A stretch of 64,000 bases of DNA from Leishmania martiniquensis (Eukaryota > Euglenozoa > Kinetoplastea > Trypanosomatida > Trypanosomatidae): the NCBI RefSeq assembly GCF_017916325.1, contig NC_090150.1, forward strand, positions 492,936 to 556,935, given 5' to 3'. This document shows positions 21,601-29,276 of the stretch, in pieces (position 1 is the stretch's first letter; every line of letters begins with the position of its first letter). The translations under genes were made by a program, and so were the position numbers. A model generated the notes under the pieces. That model had not been told where the DNA came from and ran no database searches. It saw only the letters and a list, made by a program, of their open reading frames with translations.

Positions 21601-23928
21601 CTTCTCCAAGACGGAGCACCAGTGGATGATGAGTCCATCCTCGCGCAGGGCCAGCACGGCCACGTCCTTTCCTGTGATCGGCGCAAAGGGAAAGCGGAGC
21701 AGCGCCGTTTGTAGCGGGGCCGAGTCCCACGTCGGCTGCCTGTGCTGCCCATGCGCGGCGGCACCGTCCCTGGCAGTCGCACTTCCGTCGACAGCGGCAC
21801 CAACGGGATGTGCTTTGCCGGCAGTATCATATTTGCCGTGAAGTAGCGAAAGCGGCGCACTCAGCAATACCTCTCCACGCGGATCCGTGACTCCGATGGC
21901 CGCCGACTGATCCCGCGAGGCGACGCGGCGATGCTTGCGTGATAGCTCGATGCGGTGGAGCTCGCTGCGCACGCTCTCGTCTGCCACCTCCGCCACGTAA
22001 TACTTCTCGTACGTGGAGGAGGTGGCGACGAACTCTTTCAGGCGGTCTTGTATAGGCCCGAGAATGAGCTCGAAATGCTCGCGACTGATGTACGCTGTCC
22101 GAACCTCGCGCGACGTCGCCACAACGTCTGCCACGGTGAGATGGTGGAAGAGGAACTCGAGCTCGCCGACGACGTCTCCGCTGCGCAGGCGCACCACCTC
22201 CACCCGGCGGCCGCGGTTCCGCCCCACCACCTTCACCTCGCCTTCGATAAGGAAGTGCATGTGGTTGCCAGGCGAGCCGAAGCGGATGATTGCTTCGCCA
22301 CGCTTGTAGACCCGCGTCTCGAGCGCCTCGGCGATCTTCATCCGCTCAAAGTCCGGCAGGCACCGCAGGAAAGGCACGTTCATCGTCAGTTTCTCAAACT
22401 TGCACCGCTTCTGTAGTGAGCTCGCCATCACAGCGCGGTGGTAGCTCGCCTCGTCCAGCGTGTAGAGGACGCACCGCGTAACACACCGAACCGTTGCGGC
22501 GCACAAGGCTTGCTTGTACATGAGCTCCAGCTCGCCAAAGGTTCCTCCCGGCTGCAGAGGGCCGAGCGACTTGCCGTTCTTGATTGCTTCGCATGTGCCC
22601 TCGCCGACGAGGTAAAGTTTCTCTGTCGTGGCTTGGCCCTGCTCCAAAATGGCCGCGCCAGCGGGATGCACTTCTTTGTCCATCGCCTTCAGGACGCTCT
22701 CGAGGACGTCCGCCTCAAGAGAGGAGAAGCTGTGGCAGCGGCGCAGGAGTCGGCGCAGCTGCTGTTCCTCCGCCGCGCTCTTTGGCACGATTCGTAGCGG
22801 GGGCAGCTCCGCTGCCGGCGCATCACCGCTCATCATCTCCGTCGGCGGCATACAAGGAGCCGCCGATACTGCGAGACGCCGACCCTCTCTTCGGACCGCA
22901 CTCGGAAGCGTCGGCGATTCGTGCAGCAGAGGATCGTCGCGCAGTGTCGCGGTCGCTTCGGTGAGCTGAGAGGCGCTCGCGTCCATGACCGTCGACAGGA
23001 GTTCATGGTGCTGCTTGGACGGCAACCGTTCCTCTTCTTGGATGCCGAGAGATGAGCGCGAGTTGAGTGAAGTATCCATTGGGCCGCCGAGGCCACACGT
23101 GGATCTGTTGCAGAGGCCGACCTCCTCCGACGGCTGCGTCGACGATGGGGAATCTTGCGTGCTCGGCGACGTCATCCGCCGCCGCGAGTGCAGAAATGAG
23201 AGGCCGGCGAGCGCCTCGAGACTGTTGACGTCTCGACGCGACGCTAGACTGGAGCGCCGGCGGTGCGTCAAGCTCATCGAGGCCGCCGTGCACTGCGACG
23301 CATTCGTGTACGATGCTGCGTCGCGCGATGACCCCGTCCACGTGGTTGCGCTGACATCTACTGGCTCGTCGGCCGCTTCCTGCGCCTCCAACGCGCGCGC
23401 GACAAGCATCAGAGTTTCCTCCGTATCCACGTCGCGAAGCATGTGAATGATGTGCTCCTTGAGGATGCTGTTGGTTTCCGCAGGCTTCAACAGGCTCGTG
23501 AACTCCGCCAGCGCCATGGAGCCGTTGGTGAGAAACGGCCCCCCCTCTTCCGGCTTTTCATCGCCGCCGTCGGCGTCGTTGCCAGCGCGCAAGTGCGGCG
23601 TGGCGATAGCCGGGGGCACCGCGACGCTCGGGGGCGCAACAGGCGGGCCCCTTGCTCCCGTCGGCGACGACGTTAAAGCACTAGTAGTGCTTGCCGCTGA
23701 CGCCGTGGGCGCCGGGGCGGTCCGCATGCCCGCGGAAAGCGGCGCGAGAGGGGGCAGAGGCGCAGAGGCTGCATTGCTCCGGCTTGTATGTGTCTCTTCC
23801 TGTTCGAGAGATGACCCCTCCGGAGGCGTCACGGGAGGCACGCCGGCTGCATCACAGCCAGCACTCCTACTCGTCTCATCCATCACTTGCTGCTGTTCGT
23901 GAGCGAGACGCTGCCTTGCAGGGTCCAT
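15682..23928 (-). CDS. Multidomain protein kinase: CNBD x2, PAS, degenerate histidine-kinase core, receiver-like domain, STE11-like kinase
   Basis: A 2,748-aa protein. Residues 1-390 are low complexity. Two cyclic-nucleotide-binding-like domains follow (about 400-515 and 520-640; FGELELMY near 463, VVGELEFLF in the second); both lack the Arg that contacts the cyclic phosphate in PKA-type pockets. A PAS domain spans about 755-860. Residues 890-1113 read like a DHp plus HATPase_c: GDGMP resembles a G1 box, and the end (VQRAVEDQGGTLRM then IAFLIPF) matches the last helix and strand of histidine kinases, but no H-box His or N-box Asn is apparent. Residues 1221-1335 resemble a receiver: ILIIDLQQS with Asp1262, then VIITSTS and TLKKP, though the beta-1 acidic pair is replaced (MLSSF). 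The Ser/Thr kinase (1357 to about 1655) has GKGSSGEV, Lys1386, HGDIKTAN with Asp1480, DFG Asp1498 and SPE; it is a non-RD kinase of STE11/MAPKKK type. The last 1,090 residues are mostly disordered with short helices near the end. Kinase call sure; two-component call is motif-based. Confidence 0.93.
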   Translation of the reverse strand: MDPARQRLAHEQQQVMDETSRSAGCDAAGVPPVTPPEGSSLEQEETHTSRSNAASAPLPPLAPLSAGMRTAPAPTASAASTTSALTSSPTGARGPPVAPPSVAVPPAIATPHLRAGNDADGGDEKPEEGGPFLTNGSMALAEFTSLLKPAETNSILKEHIIHMLRDVDTEETLMLVARALEAQEAADEPVDVSATTWTGSSRDAASYTNASQCTAASMSLTHRRRSSLASRRDVNSLEALAGLSFLHSRRRMTSPSTQDSPSSTQPSEEVGLCNRSTCGLGGPMDTSLNSRSSLGIQEEERLPSKQHHELLSTVMDASASQLTEATATLRDDPLLHESPTLPSAVRREGRRLAVSAAPCMPPTEMMSGDAPAAELPPLRIVPKSAAEEQQLRRLLRRCHSFSSLEADVLESVLKAMDKEVHPAGAAILEQGQATTEKLYLVGEGTCEAIKNGKSLGPLQPGGTFGELELMYKQALCAATVRCVTRCVLYTLDEASYHRAVMASSLQKRCKFEKLTMNVPFLRCLPDFERMKIAEALETRVYKRGEAIIRFGSPGNHMHFLIEGEVKVVGRNRGRRVEVVRLRSGDVVGELEFLFHHLTVADVVATSREVRTAYISREHFELILGPIQDRLKEFVATSSTYEKYYVAEVADESVRSELHRIELSRKHRRVASRDQSAAIGVTDPRGEVLLSAPLSLLHGKYDTAGKAHPVGAAVDGSATARDGAAAHGQHRQPTWDSAPLQTALLRFPFAPITGKDVAVLALREDGLIIHWCSVLEKLTSYTAAEVVGQSIYSFLLSEREQQSMYRVISTARSYAGEVEAFLQRPNTKSIHLTLARSDGLTKTTIRLTFVPPVVSAGVNAAEVVLGFGEEVREGPQKMLEQPQWLSGQIRAILADGTQTFEERLECIAETLNNFESTYRAMTVSTERLRVVNIRQMMGRVLMDFGGECVSRGISVRQRFEGLPSERAYLDAGLLPECLRYAMKLCVTYSQPGSSVVTIMITVKEKNGLEFLVVNFNLTGDGMPRAIAKLLESPVSRPGDLGTTTSMDLGEGDNSDDDGDSDAEESMVLRSTLRPRVQRKLRRVQRAVEDQGGTLRMLCNPHDSNIAFLIPFMPASEQDAENASIEESLSTLADSTGASPSASLVGMGSGVGVLASSAAAASVGGGPSASLSVADHGKATGSMSFANTPAGEGSGLSNLSVNGVATSLPGQPTFSYTTCLAEEMPAHRIMLSSFLWERHHAVLTAFTFEDIVGLVGVADILIIDLQQSAITSLQNVDPITRLREMLRHMAVIITSTSFDLVSCDTYVDAGFITLKKPCTPVQAKRAIRRAEEKAAAMKLERMRIEQTRETLARNSRGAWRHGALLGKGSSGEVYEAYDVLTGGKMAVKEMRLGNNDAKIEQFVQEISTMCNLQHPNIIHYFYCEESKEQQVIRVFMEFAGGGTLQSLLKRKGKLEYDELRALLRDVVEGLAYIHSQHYVHGDIKTANVLLSNDGKGKIGDFGTARTVQEGELLYVMQGSPLYMSPECMSAGEEDEDGNRIGYSFPSDIWSLGCVAMEMATTKPPFAHIKTIKGPAGLTHFITSLTDVPDLSPLFKCHPSVIEFVSACLNPDPSQRATAQDLLQMSLFSESTNSDRNSAVKALKRAQLLHVLNKFVAFQEPEEAYGLEKRRSRLKANRRTSGFFSSTGTASSGNASEHTSTPFWDSAPAADMEGAVGERRRRGATAAAAAAVVAEGDDDESGTGVPRRSDTVARGVRDTSKSLDDVRVAGAPSANAVIAADGSLNQAASTFTRYLRRWDFSSSSASSSSAVSSEKARKSAVADGEGGEQLTPPRHRDPVTGGAGENDAAEPDARNPQTEDTYYLSPTPKKRSKTRSHPHASPVRESPRQSRGRDSITTTNSAEEAFFATSSDSRSNSSEALVHRGKAVHQTDAVTAASKGPRPRGSEAAGHVPSFPGRRRNVTLDEAGNIVPFDRLPSMASMAAPLDSRSERHGEGASAGGGARGAAAVAALHAPSPALGNAHDSVLTPNSVTGLVSGTFAQPFGNFPFVNYSLNKNVSFMGASMNAVLNSAANDFLHNLAANSHANHAESVERASSAGSTSQTPSRALQPAEGPESARSHLTLSNNKEGEGHADGAIRMASPLAVSGQSEDRGDVAEAPPRQRGSAVSRSPSIRNPLDSRGQGEPVPAEGGSSEAQRGGVALPRLSTPPPRPPSIVVVTAAASRSACLMSSQPGSASLFSDDGAASITPRGDSVPLVGVAASPHRQRRVRPPITNQSFFVVEDHSSTPSFGGSHATPMTPFPPSSGGTRMIGSSVGGPVSLTQASLTTLSSVASAEGSIVGGMAGGASNMLLQQHYSKVAVVAPPPPPFSTFSTSHARAAWQQRRRRQGAGGGRSGPGSRSVSNIGLSAPLSNEDDAYLMEGDDHHEDGPRRRLPPAAASREGDDDEGLASAAFASMHSGLSHYSSIQSDPYLTAETLPAADEHVAERKLACPRDGGVFGGEGGRSVDAGDALLFNSPTTEAESRIFTYLQRIDQSLQDVVSQLQHQRRVESDSIPALQESLEQLPLSSPNAAFLATLPQNATHTTTPQGSINSTLLLHASTSSASEVAAAATVGPLHRSGMEEASSLAGLPRPLSARSASATPPPSKQVKADPLSTQRSNPLCAREEDPGAKRDPVSPDTVVLHVTPCPPTVPLHSTSSGGTDMNVEVLLRKMLRQVNLLLNEVSQVSLPMASSSSSMAPATADVAQTS

Positions 23929-26294
23929 CGCTCCGCTTTTTTCTGTGCCTATTCAGCGTCTGCTCTACGCCGACCGTAGAGGAGGAGGGAGAGGGAGGGG
24001 GAGAGACACCCCCGTCCAACTGTCGGTGAGATGGACACCGATGGTCAGAGAGGAAAGACGAAGTGAGCACAACAGAGGCCGTCCGCCTTCGCTGATTGGC
24101 AACAGAAGTGCGCTGCCGGGACACACACACACACACGTACACAAATATGAGATCAGCGCCGATGGGCAACGCGGCAAAGATGCACGCGCCAGAGAAGAGG
24201 CGAATAAAAAAACGAAGGGAGATGAGGGGCGCTCACCCATGGGCCCAAAGCAAAGGGCTTCGCGCAGTGCAGACACGGAGAGCGTTGAAGACACGCGCCC
24301 CGAGAGAGAGGGGAAGGGGGGAGGGAGAGAAGGGAGGGGCTGGGGTTGCTTTCAGCCACAGAGACAGAGGAAAGCGGGGCGAGGTGTGTTGGTGTGGAGT
24401 GGAAGTGAATCAAGTGTGGCGGCTGTCACGGGGGGTGGAGCGCGACTGTGTTGCCCTGCTAATTTCCCAAGCGCACACACGCGCGATCGACGCGCGACAG
24501 GGTGCGGTGAAGATACCAAGTCGGCAGAGGAGTCGTCGTCTGTCGTCTTCTCCGTGTGCGTGTGGGTGTATGTTCGAGAGAGACAGACAGGGCGAAACAG
24601 AGGCGTGCGGCCCCCCTTTCGTCTCTCTCTGACCCTTTTAAAGCCGCGCAAGTGAGGTGCGTCGAGGAGGTTTGAGGTTCCGTCGGTGCGGAGGGCGTGA
24701 GGAACACACGTACGCATGTGCGCGCATACTTAAAGAGAATGGAGAGGGAGAGGGGCAGAGTGAGACAGTCAGGCGTGAGATGGCGGACCTGACAGTGTGT
24801 GTGTGTGGCGGATGCTCTCAGGGGTACACACGGACGGGCAACTGCAGCTCTGCCGCGCTTCTAGCACACACATTCACACCCACATGCTGACTCACAGGCA
24901 CAATCAGCCACATCCACTGATGTGGTGCGTGATGGCGACATGCAGCCTTGCTCCTTCCTTTCTATGGCTGCGCGAGCGTGAGAATGTTGGGAGACTGTGA
25001 GCGCGCCATCGGCGAGGTTAGTCAGAAGCGCAGGTATGCGTGTATGCTTGTGGGCCTGCGCCTATTCGCCGGCTACTGGAGAGGCCAATTCGGATGCTGT
25101 TCGTTACCGCATGAAGGTTTAGCGAGCCGTTGGGCTCTCTGCCGACGCTTCTCACTGCGATCCTCTGCCCCTCCATCGTGTAATGCGGGCCGAGGGGTGG
25201 TGGTGGTGCGCATGTGTCGCAGCAGACGCGATACCGTGTGTGAGAGGCTGCGCAACTTGCTGATCACACGCGGGCAAACAGACTGTGCCGGCGCATGCAC
25301 ATGAGGAGATGTAAAGGGAGACGTCGATGAGCGCGGATGGGAGGACAGTAAAGGCAGGGTGTGGGAGGAGGAGAGGGGAGGGGTCATGCGAGCATTCTGG
25401 GCCGGTATCGTACGGTGACAGAGGGGGGGCGCCCTCCCCACTCCCCTCACACCGCCATTGCTCTGGCTTCGAGATGGAGAGAGAAAGGGGAGGGCGGCGC
25501 TAAAAAGAATAAGAAGCGGGCGCGGTGAAGAGTGCACCCTTCCCTTACCCTGGAGCGTGCTGTGTCACGAGCTCGCACACCTCCCTGTTTGCACTCTCGC
25601 TGAGGGCTGTCACACCACCACGACCGCCGCCACCGCCACAACAGAGGCCAGGGGAGGGGGAGAGAGAGAGGCACCAGCACTCAGGCGACGCAGAGCACAG
25701 ATGTGTGCTGGCGCCACTTCGATGTCCGCCGCACGAACTCTTTTCTGTTTCCTTTTTTTCGATTTAGAATTTGTATCTGTTTCGCAAGTCGATGACGCGC
25801 GCATCCGTCCGCAGGCCACAACGCTACCTAATCACGAGCGCAGCACGTGCCGTGTTGCGTTCGAGAGGAGGTAAGTCCCGTACAGACATGCCTCTGCGCG
25901 TACGCGTGCATGCGACTTGATGGTAAGCACAAATGGAACGGTGAAACAAAGACGAAAATAAAAAATGATCAAAGGAAGAGCGCACACGCACACGCACACG
26001 CACAGCACACACAGAGTGAGTGAGTCTAAGAGGGAAGACACACGTGTGATCCGCTCCCTTCGCTCCCTTCCGCCTCTTTTCTGTGCGCGCGTGCCTCACG
26101 TATTGCTTTCCTGAAACCCCCCAGTCCATCTCAGAGCCTTCTCCACCCACGCGCTCCCTCCGCGCCCTTTCGCCTTCGACATCCACAGCGTGCCGGGCAA
26201 CTGCTCGGCAGCTGCGAACGCTGAGGGGAAAGAGAGAGAGAGGGAGGCGACCGCAGTGACACACCTCACAACCTGCGAGGCGTGCGGAGAGCGC
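23929..26294. other. Long intergenic spacer (2.4 kb) between the kinase and the P2 array
   Basis: Short open frames here overlap on both strands, are rich in simple-sequence-encoded Arg/His/Thr/Cys and resemble nothing known, so I call no gene. It contains (CA)n at about 24120-24135, (GT)n at about 24796-24806, purine-rich + strand runs, and an A/T-richer patch (about 25745-25790 and 25945-25975). The right part is the unique 3' UTR of the transcriptionally last P2 gene; the left part is the 5' flank of the kinase. Confidence 0.55.
23965..24006 (-). promoter_or_regulatory. Candidate spliced-leader acceptor for the multidomain kinase
   Basis: Minus strand: a tract of almost pure C/T (about 24006-23980) is followed by the first AG at 23966-23965, about 36 nt before the ATG at 23928. 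Confidence 0.5.
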
Positions 26295-26633
26295 TTAGTC
26301 GAAGAGGCCAAAGCCCATGTCGTCGTCGGCCTCCTCCTCGGGCTCCTCCTTCTTCGAAGCGGCGGCGGCAGCTGGGGCCGCAGCACCCGCAGCGGGAGCA
26401 ACGCCGCCAGCAGCCGCACCGGAGCCGGCCGCCGGCATCGCGCTCATCTTGGCGGCGCCTTCCGCCATCAGCGTGGCCACGTCACGGCCAGCAACGCTCT
26501 CCATCACGAAGGCAAGGGTGTCCTTGTCGACATCAATGTGGACGGCCTTGCAGATGGCCTCCACGTCCGCCTGCGACGGGGACGGCCTGCTCAGGGAGGC
26601 CAGAGCGTAGGCGGCGAGGCACACGGTGGACAT
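26295..26633 (-). CDS. P2: 60S acidic ribosomal protein P2, array copy transcribed last
   Basis: A 112-aa acidic stalk protein. The N-terminus ([20 protein letters not shown]) is the P2-type helical dimerisation domain; it is followed by an Ala/Gly/Pro hinge and the universal C-terminal tail [12 protein letters not shown], which contacts elongation factors at the ribosomal GTPase centre. P2 pairs with P1 on P0 in the large-subunit stalk. The length is normal for the family. I chose the internal ATG (MSTVCL) because the longer frame upstream runs through the (CA)n and pyrimidine tract and over the likely splice site. This copy has a 3' flank different from the other three copies. Confidence 0.96.
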   Translation of the reverse strand: MSTVCLAAYALASLSRPSPSQADVEAICKAVHIDVDKDTLAFVMESVAGRDVATLMAEGAAKMSAMPAAGSGAAAGGVAPAAGAAAPAAAAASKKEEPEEEADDDMGFGLFD

Positions 26634-27615
26634 GGCGGAGAGTGCGTAGCTGAGGATAAGTGAGCGGAAAGCTGCCGCCAACGTTAAGGAGATGAGCAGC
26701 AAGTGAACATAGTGTGTGTGTGTGTGCGCGCAAGAAATGGGCGGTGCCGGGGCGGGGGTGCATAACAGAAGAGAGAGAGGGAGAGGGAGGGAAAGGGAGA
26801 GAGAGGGTTCGTCTAAGGGCCCGCAGAAGCGCCGAGGCGTATGTGCATGACCAACCAAACATATGCGTCCTCAATCTGACAAGGGCGGAGGCCCGGCGGC
26901 GAAGGGGGTGAGATCGAGAGAAGGCACTGCCTTGACCCAATCAGCGGGCCATCCGAAAGCGCACCGGGAGACGCGGAATACAGGAAGCGCAGGGGTGCCC
27001 GCGCATCTGACCCCGTCTTCCTCCTCCGTCAGTACCACCCACGCCCCCTCGAAGGCAGTTCGCGGCTCTCTTACATCTTTGCTCGACTCGTCGCCACCTT
27101 AGCACACCGTGAAGGGCAGACAGCCTCGAGCAACGCGCTCATCCCCAGATCTTTGGACACATCCGTTTCGCAGCAGCTCGCCATTTTCCTGCCTCAGGCG
27201 TTGGCGCATGGACGCATGCGTCAGTGATAGTCGTGCGCGGAGGGAGGACAGTGCGGCCACACCCCTTCCGCGACGCACTCGTCGCCACTGTCCCTCTCCC
27301 CGCATCGGCGTCATCCTCGTTCCGGATGGCGCCCTCGACAGCACCGCGGCGCAGTCGCTCTGCTGTCTATGTCTTTCGAACAGTTACGAACTTCACCGCT
27401 AATATATATAAATATATATAACACAAGCAGCGAGGCATCAGCACCCCTACACGCATGCAGTCCTTGTGCGCTGCCGCCGTGCACCGGAAGAGAGAGGGAG
27501 GAAGGGACAGAGTAACCTGACGCGCACGCGCTCCCTCACCATCGTCAATGCCAAAAGGGGCGATTGCAAAGATTTCCGCTTTCCTCACGCATGCATACAG
27601 ACGTGCGGAGAGCGC
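26634..27615. other. P2 array spacer 1
   Basis: No gene. Coding-strand order: 3' UTR of the copy at 27616 with an AU-rich palindromic element (27400-27422), then a pyrimidine tract (complement of 26769-26807), a (CA)n run, and the first AG at 26673-26672, leaving a 38-nt 5' UTR for the copy at 26295. Confidence 0.75.
27400..27422 (-). promoter_or_regulatory. AU-rich palindrome in the P2 3' UTR, repeated in each spacer
   Basis: A near-perfect palindrome of alternating A/T around a central TTTA, the only strongly AT-rich patch in an otherwise GC-rich repeat. Copies lie at about 28722-28744 and 30044-30066. It sits about 200 nt downstream of the stop codons of the three upstream copies and is absent 3' of the last copy. 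It could form a hairpin or act as an AU-rich element in the mRNA; the role is inferred. Confidence 0.4.
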
Positions 27616-27954
27616 TTAGTCGAAGAGGCCAAAGCCCATGTCGTCGTCGGCCTCCTCCTCGGGCTCCTCCTTCTTCGAAGCGGCGGCGGCAGCTGGGGCC
27701 GCAGCACCCGCAGCGGGAGCAACGCCGCCAGCAGCCGCACCGGAGCCGGCCGCCGGCATCGCGCTCATCTTGGCGGCGCCTTCCGCCATCAGCGTGGCCA
27801 CGTCACGGCCAGCAACGCTCTCCATCACGAAGGCAAGGGTGTCCTTGTCGACATCAATGTGGACGGCCTTGCAGATGGCCTCCACGTCCGCCTGCGACGG
27901 GGACGGCCTGCTCAGGGAGGCCAGAGCGTAGGCGGCGAGGCACACGGTGGACAT
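27616..27954 (-). CDS. P2: 60S acidic ribosomal protein P2, array copy 3 in transcription order
   Basis: Encodes the same 112-aa protein as the copy at 26295-26633, with the same P2-type N-terminus, Ala-rich hinge and GFGLFD tail. It sits on a full 1,322-bp repeat unit, so its 5' flank is the shared spacer and its 3' UTR carries the AU-rich palindrome. Four identical genes are most simply explained by dosage, since trypanosomatids raise expression of abundant proteins by gene copy number. Confidence 0.96.
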   Translation of the reverse strand: MSTVCLAAYALASLSRPSPSQADVEAICKAVHIDVDKDTLAFVMESVAGRDVATLMAEGAAKMSAMPAAGSGAAAGGVAPAAGAAAPAAAAASKKEEPEEEADDDMGFGLFD

Positions 27955-28937
27955 GGCGGAGAGTGCGTAGCTGAGGATAAGTGAGCGGAAAGCTGCCGCC
28001 AACGTTAAGGAGATGAGCAGCAAGTGAACATAGTGTGTGTGTGTGTGCGCGCAAGAAATGGGCGGTGCCGGGGCGGGGGTGCATAACAGAAGAGAGAGAG
28101 GGAGAGGGAGGGAAAGGGAGAGAGAGGGTTCGTCTAAGGGCCCGCAGAAGCGCCGAGGCGTATGTGCATGACCAACCAAACATATGCGTCCTCAATCTGA
28201 CAAGGGCGGAGGCCCGGCGGCGAAGGGGGTGAGATCGAGAGAAGGCACTGCCTTGACCCAATCAGCGGGCCATCCGAAAGCGCACCGGGAGACGCGGAAT
28301 ACAGGAAGCGCAGGGGTGCCCGCGCATCTGACCCCGTCTTCCTCCTCCGTCAGTACCACCCACGCCCCCTCGAAGGCAGTTCGCGGCTCTCTTACATCTT
28401 TGCTCGACTCGTCGCCACCTTAGCACACCGTGAAGGGCAGACAGCCTCGAGCAACGCGCTCATCCCCCAGATCTTTGGACACATCCGTTTCGCAGCAGCT
28501 CGCCATTTTCCTGCCTCAGGCGTTGGCGCATGGACGCATGCGTCAGTGATAGTCGTGCGCGGAGGGAGGACAGTGCGGCCACACCCCTTCCGCGACGCAC
28601 TCGTCGCCACTGTCCCTCTCCCCGCATCGGCGTCATCCTCGTTCCGGATGGCGCCCTCGACAGCACCGCGGCGCAGTCGCTCTGCTGTCTATGTCTTTCG
28701 AACAGTTACGAACTTCACCGCTAATATATATAAATATATATAACACAAGCAGCGAGGCATCAGCACCCCTACACGCATGCAGTCCTTGTGCGCTGCCGCC
28801 GTGCACCGGAAGAGAGAGGGAGGAAGGGACAGAGTAACCTGACGCGCACGCGCTCCCTCACCATCGTCAATGCCAAAAGGGGCGATTGCAAAGATTTCCG
28901 CTTTCCTCACGCATGCATACAGACGTGCGGAGAGCGC
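27955..28937. other. P2 array spacer 2
   Basis: Same content as spacer 1, one base longer (C5 run at 28464-28468). Predicted splice acceptor AG at 27994-27993; AU-rich palindrome at about 28722-28744. No gene. Confidence 0.75.
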
Positions 28938-29276
28938 TTAGTCGAAGAGGCCAAAGCCCATGTCGTCGTCGGCCTCCTCCTCGGGCTCCTCCTTCTTCGA
29001 AGCGGCGGCGGCAGCTGGGGCCGCAGCACCCGCAGCGGGAGCAACGCCGCCAGCAGCCGCACCGGAGCCGGCCGCCGGCATCGCGCTCATCTTGGCGGCG
29101 CCTTCCGCCATCAGCGTGGCCACGTCACGGCCAGCAACGCTCTCCATCACGAAGGCAAGGGTGTCCTTGTCGACATCAATGTGGACGGCCTTGCAGATGG
29201 CCTCCACGTCCGCCTGCGACGGGGACGGCCTGCTCAGGGAGGCCAGAGCGTAGGCGGCGAGGCACACGGTGGACAT
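28938..29276 (-). CDS. P2: 60S acidic ribosomal protein P2, array copy 2 in transcription order
   Basis: Same 112-aa product as the other copies (N-terminal P2 domain, Ala/Gly hinge, acidic GFGLFD tail). It is flanked on both sides by repeat spacers, so both UTRs are shared with the copy at 27616. No substitutions were found against the other copies. Confidence 0.96.
   Translation of the reverse strand: MSTVCLAAYALASLSRPSPSQADVEAICKAVHIDVDKDTLAFVMESVAGRDVATLMAEGAAKMSAMPAAGSGAAAGGVAPAAGAAAPAAAAASKKEEPEEEADDDMGFGLFD

Noticed and set aside
23945..24655. A 236-codon + strand frame between the kinase and the P2 array
   Set aside because: Rich in Arg/Gly/Glu from purine tracts, opposite strand to all genes, no recognisable domain.
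26295..26858. Longer 187-residue version of the P2 protein, also at the other copies
   Set aside because: The extra 75 residues come from the pyrimidine and (CA)n tracts and cross the predicted splice acceptor; the 112-aa form matches P2.
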